This document shows, in pieces, positions 11,356 through 23,700 of a stretch of 64,000 nucleotides of DNA. Below the pieces are notes generated by a model. That model was not told where the DNA came from and did no database searches. It saw nothing but the letters and a program-made list of their open reading frames with translations. Positions within the stretch are counted from its first letter, which is position 1, and each line of letters opens with the position of its first letter. Source of the DNA: Axinella damicornis (taxonomy: Eukaryota; Porifera; Demospongiae; Axinellida; Axinellidae); the NCBI GenBank assembly GCA_963931865.1, contig OZ007510.1, positions 1,821,205 to 1,885,204 of the forward strand, written 5' to 3'. A program made the translations under genes and the position numbers.

Positions 11356-12647
11356 CGCTTACTCTCTCCAGCTGTTTCGTCAGATATTCTGTGCAATACG
11401 TCGTCCTGAGCGACGGAAGCCATGGCATCATAATAATGTACATGTGTATGCCGCGCCCCGGCACTCGATCGACTCGCTTCAAAACATTGTCATGTGACGT
11501 CACCAGACTTCCGCTCGATATTATATTATTAGCTACCCCGTCATTTTATTGTCGCCTACATTGTCGGTTTTTGTCTTTGTTGTTGCCAATTTTGTCTTTG
11601 CAGAGTTGCATGTAGCTAGCTATATTAGTTTGTATCAATGTCTGGAATTGGGATAAAAAGAGCTGAATTGAATCACATGCACAGTTCACAGTTCACTGAG
11701 CCTGTTTACAACAAACTGTACCAGTCTCTAATATACTTGTGAACCTAGCAACAAGCTCACGCATGCAGCTATGAATCCATAGCAACAGGACTGCTCAGAC
11801 TTCATTGCCAATAATGTTGAGGTTGCATAATAATTATTTTTCAAAACTCCTTTGGGGAACTTCGTTATGTCATTGTGAATTTATGCAAAGGGTATCTTGA
11901 ACACTAAACTTCCCTACTGAAGATCTGCATGGTAAGGATTTGAGTTTGTAAATGGGACTATGATTCCACATGTTGGGGATATTGACCAATCAGCAATGAT
12001 GTAGCTAAGTCCTCCAGTCCCAAAAGATGTTATGAAATGTATCCATTAGCCATGAGTGCATGCGGAGGTCAACTGATTGACTTCACCAGAAATATAAGTA
12101 CTGCATCATATAGAAACTAAAATTAGCAACTGTCTTCCTCTGTTAATTCACTCAAAAGGTGGTTAACTAAACTAAATTAATTATCCCTATTGAGATTTAC
12201 GTGTACCAATATTAATACTCCAAATGTTGTACTAAAACAACACTACATAGTACATGTAATATCATCAGAATGTTGTCTTTACGTACCGTCTATAGGAGCA
12301 CCGTTCCCAGGCCATTAGGGAGAAACGTAGCCTCGTACCCAAACGGCCTGGGACGAGGCTAGGAGCACAGTCTGCAGAACATCGTTTAGAATGTATGTCC
12401 CTCACTATATAGGCTTTGGCTGTCGAATAGTTAGCCTCGGCACTAGCTGTGATAAATCCCCTACATGGGTATCAAGAAGATTATACATTACAACTGTTCA
12501 GCATTAGTTGTGCATGTCATGATCAAAGCCTCAAAGGCAGTGATGAATTTAAGTCTTCCCACTGTACACAGTGTTCAATTCTTGTGGATAATGTACATTG
12601 AAACTTGTGATAAATATTTTTGGAGAGTAACAGCTTGCTTTTAGTTC
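11356..12647. other. spacer between ChaC copies B and C
   Basis: No coding sequence recognised. Contains a decayed hairpin element at about 12307-12357 flanked by ggagcaccg and ggagcacag (8 of 9 match), and otherwise unique AT-rich sequence. Likely promoter of copy B and 3' flank of copy C. Confidence 0.5.
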
Positions 12648-14478
12648 TTATAGAACAGATATGTATGATTGAAGTGCTTCTTCCCCATCTTCCTTGCTAT
12701 GTTCCACCACCGGAACTGGTTTGGTTTTCTCAAATGAGTCAGCAGCAGCAGCAGCAGCAGAGTCGCAACAGTTACACATGCAGTTGTCTGTAGGAAGTTC
12801 CCAGATCGTGATGACTTGAGTACTCAACTTTACCCACATCATCTCCCTCACTTTGACCTCAATACCATACAAATGTTCATCCGGCACTTGGGGAGCGATC
12901 TGTCTCATAGACACGGCCAGGTTCATTAAGTACTCTGTGTTGCACCCACTGGGGCCTCGTGAGTTCACAATTTGCTTTGAAATTACATCGAGCGGAGCAG
13001 GACCAAGGTGATTTGGGTTCGCCTCTGTACCAATGTATACCAACACTGTGAATGAAGACACTCCTTTGGTTTGTGGGTGGAACACGACCTCATGTGTGGT
13101 GTAGCCCCCCTTCTCCCTGTGATCAAGGTAAGCCATTACGTCCGGAACGTCCTTTGGCTGGACTCGGTATGCTAGCCCCCAGGTAGATTCCTATAAGAAG
13201 ATGGATGTTATGTAAGTAATTTGCATGGATGCCTTCTGCATGGGCATGCATGGTAGCTAGCATGCTGAGGAGTCAGCTCATTGAATTAGCCATCACCTGC
13301 TGAAACTTCACTTATTTTATCCCCAAGCATGCTGGCCTTAATGTCTTGGACTGGACTCTGGGTGGATGTACCCACTGAAGCTGGAAGTATATAATTATGC
13401 TTTGAGCTGTATCCAATACTGAAATAACATGCCACACAGGGGTATAGGTCAGGTAGTGAATTTGAACTAGGAAGTGATGTCACCAAGGGAGTACAGAGAA
13501 TAAAGCTAAAATGATGAGGCAACTAACTTCCTGTAGTTCTAATCAGCATCAGATCAAAGCATATTGGTGACAGTGACTTCCCTGGCACTGGCACTGCTGT
13601 TGTGGGGTGTAATTCTGCAGCCCAAAATGTTACCCACCACTTGCAAAAGTCAGCAAGCACCTGGTTAGGCTCACCTCCTCTGTCTGCATCAGAGTCACAG
13701 CTCTTCCAGGCTGCATGCAATGTGATGATACATGAATAAACTATCAGTATTGCATAAAAGCTGACCTCACAGATGCAGATTGCACAATACCAAAGGAAGG
13801 ATCTACACAATGTCTACCCTGTCCAAACGATCGCTCGGAAATATAATTGTGGCTGAATGAGCATGAATTAATATTTCTTAGGAAATATCATTGTGGCCGC
13901 AGGAAATGTTTGTACTCATATACATGCAATGCATTATGCTGTTGTTTAAATTTGGTAGACCATCTCGTCATAACCAGGCGTGACATAATTGTCCTGGTGA
14001 ATAAGAATGCGATATGCCTGGACAACAAGATGAATTACTATACTGATTGTAAAAGCCCCACCTCAGATACTGATCCATGGCACTGATGTACAGCTATTGT
14101 AACAGTTATGTTTTTCTGTATGACTATAGGCTATTCTTATCTTATTGCGGCGACTATGCAACACTTATATACGCTTTTCCTGTACCGTTTGAATTTCTTG
14201 GCCGCGAAATATTCCCGCTCGCGGCGTTTACTTACTGACACACTTACGGCGCCTGGGACTCCTCTGTGGGTATTGTCACCCTGCCAGAACCTCCGCGAAT
14301 AAGCTTTCACGCACCCCACCATTTTTTCCTCGAAGGGAAAGTTCGTCTTCCACAGCAGAGAACCGTATCCAAACACCCACACTGACGTATCTGCAATCTC
14401 GTTGCTGGCTCCGCTAGGCTCGAGGGTCGAACTGCTGGGACATTCATCTTTCTGGCCACCCAACGGCCGGCTTGACAT
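12648..14478 (-). CDS. CHAC2: ChaC-type gamma-glutamylcyclotransferase, copy C
   Basis: Third tandem copy. Exons: 14248-14478, 13675-13710 and 12648-13190. Exon 1 from [17 protein letters not shown] to [20 protein letters not shown] and [16 protein letters not shown]; exon 2 [12 protein letters not shown]; exon 3 [16 protein letters not shown] through [10 protein letters not shown] with a six-alanine run, ending SYISVL. The frame is open upstream to 14634 with other ATGs (for example 14589, [15 protein letters not shown], which looks basic and amphipathic). I chose 14478 because the matching position in copy B is the only possible start there. Copy C could therefore have gained an alternative N-terminus. 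Family symbol only. Confidence 0.88.
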
Positions 14479-14807
14479 CTCTGTCTCCAAGTTAGTTTCG
14501 TCTGATAGTTTGTACCAGGAGCTTATGGGCTCCTGTTTGTATTGCTTGGCTGCTTGAGTTGCAAGTCGCCCTGCACGACGTATATGCATCCAAAATAGAC
14601 CACGTACGTTACAGACGTAGACGCAGTACGTCACATATCGGCCGGCGGCGCGGCGCGGTATGGTATTATACGGGTACGGACGTACGTATGCGCTTCGTGC
14701 GCGCGCATATGCCTACGTAATTACGTAACGTTGGAACCGGAAGCTGTTGCGCAGGTCTCATTCCCGAAAAAGGATCTGGTTTTAGGTCATGTTGTGTGCT
14801 GTTGACC

Positions 14808-16934
14808 ATGGCACCAGCAGATTCTGGTTCCTTGTGTATCGAATGTGGCAAGGACAACAATCGAGCATTATACAAAGAGTTCAGTGGAGGCACTATTCAG
14901 CTGTCACAGTGTGTGAGTTTGGTGTGTGGGTTTGGATATGCGAGACTGGGACCATAATTTTTGTGGAAGGACCCGGACACCCGTCACCCAGCTAACATAC
15001 ACACATACAAGTACACATGTAGTCTCGCGGGCCAGCCATATTTTCTCACTCCTCCCACCAAAATAAAGAAAACTACGGCTGGCCACTAGCTACCCCCCCA
15101 CGCACGCACACACACACCCTCTCCCCACACAATATAGGCATACTGCCGCAAGGTCCTGGACAAGTATGTTGAGTTTGATGTAGTAATTCTCTTATTGGAT
15201 GTCTTGTTGCTGAGAATACAGTCCTATCGCCACCTCATCTTCAACTATGGGATCTCATTTTCAGTAAGCAGTTTATTGAGATGGATCACAGCACTCATAA
15301 TGGAACGTGACCATGTTTTCTCTTCCTTGTGTAGCTGCTGTGGAAGTTCAGTGTAGTATTGGTTTTATGTGAAGCCTATATCCTACTGTTGTATAGTGCC
15401 TCTAAAGTTGTAGTTTCTTGCATGAGTCATGCAAGAGTCGACAATAGACTTGTGAACATGAAACTGATTAGGGCACCATTGAAATACCCTTAACTGGATC
15501 CACATACCAAATTAAGAATGTTGAAGTTGACAGTCTTGGATTCAGTACTGCTACAAATCCAATTTCACAGTCTGCTGCTTCAGTCAGTTGGGGGTGAGTT
15601 TTGTAATGGTTGCATCCTTCACAACTTTCACTAAGAACTAAGTGACATTAATTGTCCTTTCATTCCCATAATAGAGTTTTTAGGGGTGCTGATTTCTTCC
15701 TATGTGCTTATCCGGATATTCGTCAGTGTCCCTGAAAGGTATGGAATGTCCACCTTCTCATAATCTTTCTCAGATCGCTACTTTTCATATTGTAGGGTGT
15801 TGATTCTTGGTACAGCATTGCTTTAGCCACAAAGGCAATTAAGTTTTAATACATAAGAAAATTATGGGCCATAAAAGAAAGTTGCCATTCAATCTCTCTT
15901 GCGTCAGTATCTGGGTAATCGTGACCCTCTCAACATAAACATCAAAACTGCGCATTGGAGAGCGTATTCATCAACATGTAGTAAGCTGAAGGGCAGGTGA
16001 GAGGGAGAGGTCGTTGCTGTCATTGGGTTTCAGCACATTATTATGGCTACAAGTTCTGTAGAGCCGATTTCCTCCATGGCCACCACATGCACTGGTACAA
16101 CACTTCAGTCACTTTGACATCTTAATACAACAGTATTGATGAATGAGCTAGAGTCTGAGTATCGAATTATCAGCCATTGGTCCTTGGAAAATGTGTTCTT
16201 ACATAATTATGCTTCTCACAATTGCATAGAGTTTCGTTCCACGACATTGTCCGTACACTGGTGATCTCCAGCTTTGGAAAGCTGTGCGCTGTAGCAGCCA
16301 TGGTCTGGACTGGTGACTTCTATCTCTGGCTCCCCACACTGCTTGTTCTACCTGCACAACTCCAGGCATTCAGAGGTCAGACGAGGTCTACTATAGACCC
16401 ATAATTATGTGCATGCTTTTGAACCTGAGTGTATATAACTCCAGACTAGTACATGACATGCAGAGATAGCTAGTTGGCTGGAGTTGGGATTTTCTGCTGG
16501 TATTTGAGGACCTACTATAGATCCAACCTGTAGCTGCCAGATGGTACCATTGCCTATAACTCTACAATCATGTGAACACATGCTAGAACATCAATGCCAG
16601 TGGGGAATTGCCCAAATTGTGTAAAAACGCATTAAAAATCAGTTTTAGGTTTTTCAACTCGATTGGATTTTGTACCCATGGAATTCCATTTTTACTTGAT
16701 GTGTTCACATATTATGTGATAAAGTTGGATCAAATTCTTCTTCAGTTTTGCTGGGAATTGTAGTGATCTACTCTGTTTCCAATCTCTTTCTGCTTCTTGA
16801 TACATGCAGCTCTGTTGAGAATAACCATAGTGCAAGCGTTAGCCATTATCTTGGCTGAGTTCGCCCTCATGTATGGACTGAATGCAGTGCTCTCTGAGTG
16901 GAGGGCCCAGGCCCTACAGCAGCTGGGACTATGA
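14808..16934 (+). CDS. ARV1: ARV1 lipid-homeostasis protein
   Basis: ER membrane protein needed for sterol distribution and GPI-anchor synthesis. Exon 1 (14808 to about 14910) encodes MAPADSGSLCIECGKDNNRA and LYKEFSGGTIQLSQC; exon 2 (15138-15263) AYCRKVLDKYVEFDVVILLL and YRHLIFNYG. Together they form the ARV1 homology domain with its two Cys pairs (CIEC and C..C). Exon 3 from 15335 gives LLWKFSVVLVLCEAYILLL (membrane). Later exons include KLTVLDSVLLQIQFH before 15600, GVLISSYVLIRIFVSVPER (15675-15738), and 16230-16376 with VRTLVISSFGKLCAVAAMVW and LPAQLQAFRG, matching the family's SSYGKLL...NFQAIR block. The last exon ends ALQQLGL and TGA at 16932-16934. The middle junctions (15400-16230) are not fully resolved. 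Confidence 0.82.
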
Positions 16935-17428
16935 TGTGTTATAAGATTGCACTGCATTGTGGACGATTCATATAGTCTTTACTTGCATTGATCACTTTGT
17001 CATCTCCATCCAATTGTTTCATGTAACAAGCAATGAACCAACTTATGACTGAATATAGGTGGGCTTAACTTCTGCTTAACAAGAAGAAAATCCATGAAGT
17101 GAAATAACGGCGAGAGAGCTGTGATTGCGCTATTGATTGTTATGCATCATCATGTTTCTGGTTGCGTTAATGTAACGTTGGCAACAAAAGAGGCTTTCCC
17201 AGCCACAAACACAGACACGCTTTCCCATCTTCTTCTGCATTTTTAGTTGCACTAGTGCTTTTTTCTTGTCCCTGCACGTCTGCACCACGGGGTACAAGAA
17301 ACAGTGGAGCGACCTAAGCCTACATAAATGTAGAGGAAAGAAAATTATTAATGTGAATGAGATCAAAAACTATTGGTGCGATAATTCTTTGGGATATTTG
17401 TGCAGTGCTAGGATCTCTACAGTATCAC
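16935..17428. other. convergent intergenic region
   Basis: 3' flanks of ARV1 (+) and the Fringe-like gene (-). Nothing else recognised. Confidence 0.5.
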
Positions 17429-19713
17429 TCACTGGGTCTCATCTTCATCCAGGTTGTACAGTGCCCCAGGAACATAGACTACATTTGGCATGAAACTCCA
17501 AGGCTCAACTGAACCATAGCCATATGAAAATGCTACCTAAAGGACCATAAAGCAAAACAAGAATTCAATGTACCCCGTATAGCTTTGAGCTGTGAGAATT
17601 ATACCTGGGCTCTTAGGAAGGGGGACGGTGCTGTGGAGATCAGGTCCAGCCCGTGAGTGTAGATCATTTCCGTTCGGGTCAAAGACTTCTTCAAGACCAC
17701 TCCTTCATGTGCATGTGTTGGTGTGGGTGAATAGTGCATGCAAAATGTACTATACTGTCAGATTGGGTTCTCCATGCATGACTTCCCATCATGAGAGCAT
17801 GCACCCCACCATGAGAGCACAGGTGAGCACCTGGGACGAGGCTAGAGAGCACAGCAAGCAGAGCATGCACAAAGCCAACTATACTGTCAGGAGGGTCATA
17901 ATCGTCACTCCTGATACTGTCTATTGCCCACACTTGATGTGTATATAGCCTCACCAATGATCAGGCCTACTGTGACATCTTCAGGTTCTTGAGCTTTGGA
18001 GCACGACTCACCAAAGGACTCGCAACCACTGCAGACCAAACGATGACAATGATGTACCGACTTGAATTCAAGCACTGAGCACTCACATGAGGTAAGGTTT
18101 TGCCATCTCCAGCATGGCTCTGCTGAGGCAGTACATGCCCCCCACAGCAAAGTGGTACCTCTGACCGCGTCTGCCAATGGTGGAGTTCTCTGACACCTGT
18201 CTGGCCCTTCCCCATTCTGACCCAGCCCTTCCATAGTAAATCGGGTCTGTCTTGGGGTCAAACACCGCAAGAGATTTAACCAATACCTTTAGATGGATGT
18301 AGATGTCATCGTCCACGTGACATAGCCAACTGAGGACAAGTATAAAAATAGATAAGTAATTATACTTGCACGATGAGGACGCCTAGCTGCATGAAGTGCT
18401 TGCCATTATGTCTTACTCAAAATGGCTGTTCTCTGGCTTGAACAGCAGCTCCAACTCCACTCCAGCTTTGCAACACAAATCCGACCTGCAAAGAGAAGGG
18501 AATTAAGTCGATTATCTATGCAGTAGTATAGTACCAGGTAGTTCTTGATGATGCAGAAGTATACCTGAAGTATGTAGATCCTGAATGTGCGATCACGTAG
18601 TGCATCCCTGCAGTAAAACAATACAGTCTATGAGAGAAGGATTAATGATTTTCTGTTATACTTACCTCTGTTGCGTATTTCCTTTTCCATCTCCGAGTGG
18701 TGCCCATCAGTCACGATGAAGACGGTGCTGGGTGTGACGGTACTCAGCCAGGTTTCAAACAAGATTGGCAGCCTCTGCTTGTGATAGGACAATGTTGTTC
18801 TCAATGTGAACATAATGTTCTTGCCATCCTGCTCAAAGGGAGTCAAACTTCTTGTGATGCGATCACTGCACTCAACAAGGGGCTCTATCTTCTCATGGCA
18901 GAGTTCCATGAAGTAAATCTGTGCATTCCCTGCCGTAGGCATACTTTTTTCCTCTGGCCTATTTACAGCAATCCTTGTTCTTTGGAGAGCTGGACCTCTC
19001 TGTCTGTCACTGTCATCAACTGAATATACTCTGGGCCGGGGTTGACTGGCTCCTAAATGTGAGCGCTCTGATCCACTTGGTTGCAATGTACTCCCTCCCC
19101 TTTTTCTTAGCTCTCTCAATCTCAAGTACCTCTTAAAATCTTCATGTGGCTCTTTACTGTCTGCCTCCAATGTTTCGCTTGGTCCATCCTTTCTTTCCAC
19201 TACTGACGATTGAACCAGTGTTTGGCTTTTACTAACAGGATGATTGCCTTCAACACTATGCAGTTCATTGGTGGCTGCCACTTTGAGTTGCAGTTCCACG
19301 TTTGAATTCAGAACCTGTGTTGGAATACCTCCAACTCTATATTCAATTCCAAGTGCATTCTTCAAAGCAGTAGAAACTCTCTCTCTTTTGCTGGCTACTT
19401 GTCTCTGTTGTGTTGCAACAACATCACTTGACTCACGCAACAGTACAGCAGGTACACTGGTACCTACTACTGTGTTGTGGACAGCATGATCATGTGCAGC
19501 TGTCAAAACCTTAGCTGTCACTCTAGTTCTACGGTCACTGTTCCACCATTCGTTTGGCAATCGTGTTGCATCCAGTGATCCTGCTGTCACTTCCATTGGC
19601 TTGTTAGAGTTGCTGTAGCTGGTAGCGTCCTTATATACAAGTAGGTACTGTACTGTGGTGATCAGTGCAATGAGACTGCTGACTGCAGCCATTTTCTTGC
19701 CCAGGAAACGCAT
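17429..19713 (-). CDS. Fringe-like beta-1,3-glycosyltransferase
   Basis: Golgi type II glycosyltransferase of the Fringe class; Fringe adds GlcNAc to O-fucose on Notch EGF repeats. Exons: 18666-19713, 18565-18607, 18417-18485, 18087-18329, 17955-18028, 17605-17703 and 17429-17536. Start MRFLGKKMAAVSSLIALITT is a short cytoplasmic tail plus signal anchor. A long low-complexity stem of roughly 250 residues follows, longer than usual for Fringe. The catalytic part has FTLRTTLSYHKQRLPILFET, STVFIVTDGHHSEME, DLCCKAGVELELLF, WLCHVDDDIYIHLKVLVKSL (DDD is the metal-binding DxD), YHFAVGGMYCLSRAMLEMA, EPEDVTVGLIIG and C-terminal VAFSYGYGSVEPWSFMPN. It ends at TGA 17429-17431. All junctions keep phase. 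Whether it acts on Notch is not shown. Confidence 0.87.
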
Positions 19714-20760
19714 AACCAGAATATTCAAGTTACCTGTGTTGCTAGAGAAGAACAAACAGGTTATTATGTAGCCTCGTTCCGTGCTGGCCTCTCTCGGGAT
19801 TTTATCTTGCAGCCGATTTTCCCCCGAGATAAATCTGGGCGAAGGCCTGCAAACGAGGCTATAGTTACTGTGTGCAATCAGGCCAGTTAAGGATGGTCCT
19901 GAGGCCGTGTCCTGCCATGTTCTTACTACACACAAATGGTGATTGTAAAGTGCATATGACCAGGATTCTGATTGAGATACACTAGTGGTTGTTGCAGCTG
20001 TAAAGAAGTCAATAAATTAGCTGCCATTTTTCTCCTCCCCGTAGTGGGTGTGGCGAGAAGTTGGCCCATGAGACTACTGCTAGCCTTCTGTGTCTAGAAG
20101 GAACACTATTGTGCCACAGGGTAACTGCTAGGCTGAGAACAGCGGGGGGGAAGGGGGGTCATGACGCTAAGAAGTGCAGCAGATGATGACTGCATGTGAG
20201 GAAGGGAGGGGGAACAGGTCCAGGCCATAGATAATGGTATGACGCTAAACACAGTCTCATTCCAAGTAGCCTCGTACCCAGGCTCATTTCCTGGGTACGA
20301 GGCTACATTCCAAGTTCCTTCCAGCACCATGCACAGAAAGAACGGTCTGACGAACGATCGTTTCAACCTGTGTTGAACAGGACTGTCGCCGCACCGTGCA
20401 GTATGGTACCAAGACATGACAGTGGCCGGCCGGCCGGGGGCATCTGTATACGTTGTTGTGTACATAAACATGACAAACCATGCAAGGATACTATCCTTGG
20501 ACAAACTAAACAGTGGGTACGGTTCTCGGACGCACACTAGACTACTTTGTACACTCCTGCACGAAGACGTGTACCTGCAAACAGTCATCAGTGGACTCCT
20601 AAGCCGTCCAACGTCTCTCCATCACCCCATCCCCAGAAGCGAGTAGTAGCAGACGTAGACAAAAGCAGCGGTCGCATCCCCGAACCACATTCCAATGTCA
20701 TATAAATGTAATTCATTGGCAGTGCTGTTGGTGAAAATACATGGTTTCTTGCGGAAGTTA
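19714..20760. other. intergenic region between Fringe-like gene and ZIP9
   Basis: Probable promoter of the Fringe-like gene and 3' flank of ZIP9. Holds hairpin elements at about 19770-19861 and 20267-20305. The segment 20581-20647 is repeated at 21119-21186 inside ZIP9. No convincing coding sequence. Confidence 0.55.
20267..20305. mobile_element. 39-bp hairpin MITE with perfect 9-bp TSD
   Basis: Arms TAGCCTCGTACCCAGG and CCTGGGTACGAGGCTA are exact inverse complements around a 7-bp loop. The 9-mer cattccaag is identical on both sides (20258-20266 and 20306-20314). Confidence 0.85.
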
Positions 20761-23700
20761 TCAATGAGAATGCACTACATTAAATCCCAACGGTAACAAA
20801 GCCCCTAGAATCACCAAAAGCAGTTCAAATTTGCTGAGATTTGAGTTGCTCGGGGCACTAGTACCGCTAGGTTCAGAACTACTGTGACTATGTGTGACTT
20901 CGACGAGAACATGAACTGTGGCCACGTAGAGGAACGTGCCCGCTGAGAAGAGCATTGCAATCCCTGTGATTGGCAGCTGTACCACATACATCACCTGAGG
21001 AAGGAGGGTTGGAAAACAGTAAACATACTTGCTGTACAGCTTAGCAGGTTCATGCAGGGAGACAACAGTGCTGCATCTAGTCTCGTTCCCAGGCTTTGTT
21101 AGTTTCGTTCCAAGACAAACAGTCATCAGTGGACTCCTAAGCCGTCCAACGTCTCTCCATCACCCCATCCCCAGAAGCGAGTAGTCTAGTCTCGTTCCCA
21201 GGCTTTGTTAGTTTCGTTCCAAGACAATTATTTTTTCACACATGGAGGGAAAAAGATAATCTGGTCAACAGCCTAGTCGGTTTTTGTTCCAAATTGTGCA
21301 ATAATCGAACACTCCAACAAATTTCCCAACCTGGAGCATTCAAGTAACGTTAACGTATACCCATGTGTTGTCAAAAAGTATTACAAGGAGCTTTGTGGAC
21401 TGCTATTCGACAGCAGACTTCGTTACTTGAATGCTCCTTTGTGGAATTCATAAGCTCCTGCATATACAAGAACTTACTCTGACAAGTCCAAAGTATGCCA
21501 CAAAAGCAGCCAGTGGTGCCGCCAATGCAAATGCCAGTAGGTGCTTCTTCGCTGTGAGCCGATCATAGCCCTGTTCAAGGAGGGAAAACATACATATCAT
21601 AGACACCAAACATTTGTACTTCTTGTTGCTTGGGGCCCCCATAATTTTATTATCTCTCAAAGTTTCCTTCTCAGCAGATTCGCCTAGCAACAAATGCTGG
21701 GTGGTGTTCTGGGAATGAATTCCAGATCTTGACACTTTAAACACACAGTTGCAAGCGGACAAAGACCAGGAGGTAGACAAGGAGGAGGGTCAGGGAGGAG
21801 ACACATAGACTAGATCATACCTCATGTATTAGGAACGAGGTGAACCCAAAGGCTGCTGGTGCCTGCAGGAACAAAATCAGTGCAATGATCTACCCTCAAT
21901 CCCTCTTGGGTTTTAGTTTGCATGTTCAGTTCACACAACACAGTCTTGTTCCAAACCCCTTGACGGTCTGGGAACGACACTGCATAATACATGGTCAAGT
22001 GTTCTCAATTTGCTCAATGCCGGGATCGTCAGTGGACGTGGTACCTTGTGCAGCATGATGGCCAGGAAGATGATGAGTTCCACATCAACTTTTGAGAGGC
22101 CGGCAGCTGCTCCAAGTGCCAAACCATCCGCTAAAGAATAGTGATTGACATATTACCGTACTCGGGGAATAACTATAATAGGATCCTGGACAATAGCCTC
22201 GTTCCCAGGTGCTCGGTAATTGGGGAGAAGAGATCTTCTCCCCAATTACCGAGCGCCTGGGAATGAGGCTACCTAGACAACTGACGTCACAGTCAATGTG
22301 CTTCAACATCCCTCAGAGTTAATTGTAACATAACACAACTTCCATCAGTGGTTCCATACGTGGGGCTGAATGTGACTAGTGAGCAACTGCAGCTGCGATG
22401 TTCGTCACAGGCTACCACGCATGCGCTCAAGATGGAGACAATTCCAGGCACACATATTCAATGTTTGCATAGAGAACATACCTGTTTTAAATTCAAATTG
22501 TGTATTTCTCCTTTAAAAATGTTATATGGATACATTGGATGACCCCCAATCGCTCAGCTATAGTCAAACAAGACTTGACTTTAGCACCTACCTGCTGCAT
22601 GGACCACCAGACCAATGGTGACCGTTAGTTTGTTCCTGTAGCACCTACCTGCTGCATGGACCACCAGACCAATGGTGGCCGTTAGTTTGTTCCTGTAGCA
22701 CCTACCTACTGCATGGACCACCAGACCAATGGTGGCCGTTAGTCTGTTCCTGTAGCGCCTACCTGCTGCATGGACCACCAGCCCAATGGTGGCCGTTAGT
22801 CTGTTCCTGTAGCGCCTACCTGCTGCATGGACCACCAGACCAATGGTGGCCGTTAGTCTGTTCCTGTAGCGCCTACCTGCTGCATGGACCACCAGCCCAA
22901 TGGTGGCCATTAGTCTGTTCCTGTAGCGCCTACCTGCTGCATGGACCACCAGACCAATGGTGGCCGTTAGTCTGTCCTGTAGCGCTTACCTGCTGCACGG
23001 ACCACCAGCCCAATGGTGGCCGTTAGTTTGTTCCTGTAGCACCTACCTGCTGCATGGACCACCAGCCCAATGGTGGCCGTTAGTCTGTTCCTGTAGCGCC
23101 TACCTGCTGCATGGACCACCAGACCAATGGTGGCCGTTAGTCGGTCCTGTAGCGCTTACCTGCTGCACGGACCACCAGCCCAATGGTGGCCGTTAGTTTG
23201 TTCCTGTAGCACCTACCTGCTGCATGGACCACCAGACCAATGGTGGCCGTTAGTCTGTCCTGTAGCGCTTACCTGCTGCATGGACCACCAGCCCAATGGT
23301 GGCCGTTAGTTTGTTCCTGTAGCACCTACCTGCTGCATGGACCACCAGCCCAATGGTGGCCGTTAGTCTGTCCTGTAGTGCTTACCTGCTGCATGGACCA
23401 CCAGCCCAATGGTGGCCGTTAGTTTGTTCCTGTAGCACCTACCTGCTGCATGGACCACCAGCCCAATGATGGCCGTTAGTCTGTTCCTGTAGCGCCTACC
23501 TGCTGCATGGACCACCAGCCCAATGGTGGCCGTTAGTCTGTTCCTGTAGCGCCTACCTGCTGCATGGACCACCAGCCCAATGGTGGCCGTTAGTCTGTTC
23601 CTGTAGCGCCTACCTGCTGCATGGACCACCAGCCCAATGGTGGCCGTTAGTCTGTTCCTGTAGCACCTACCTGCTGCATGGACCACCAGCCCAATGGTGG

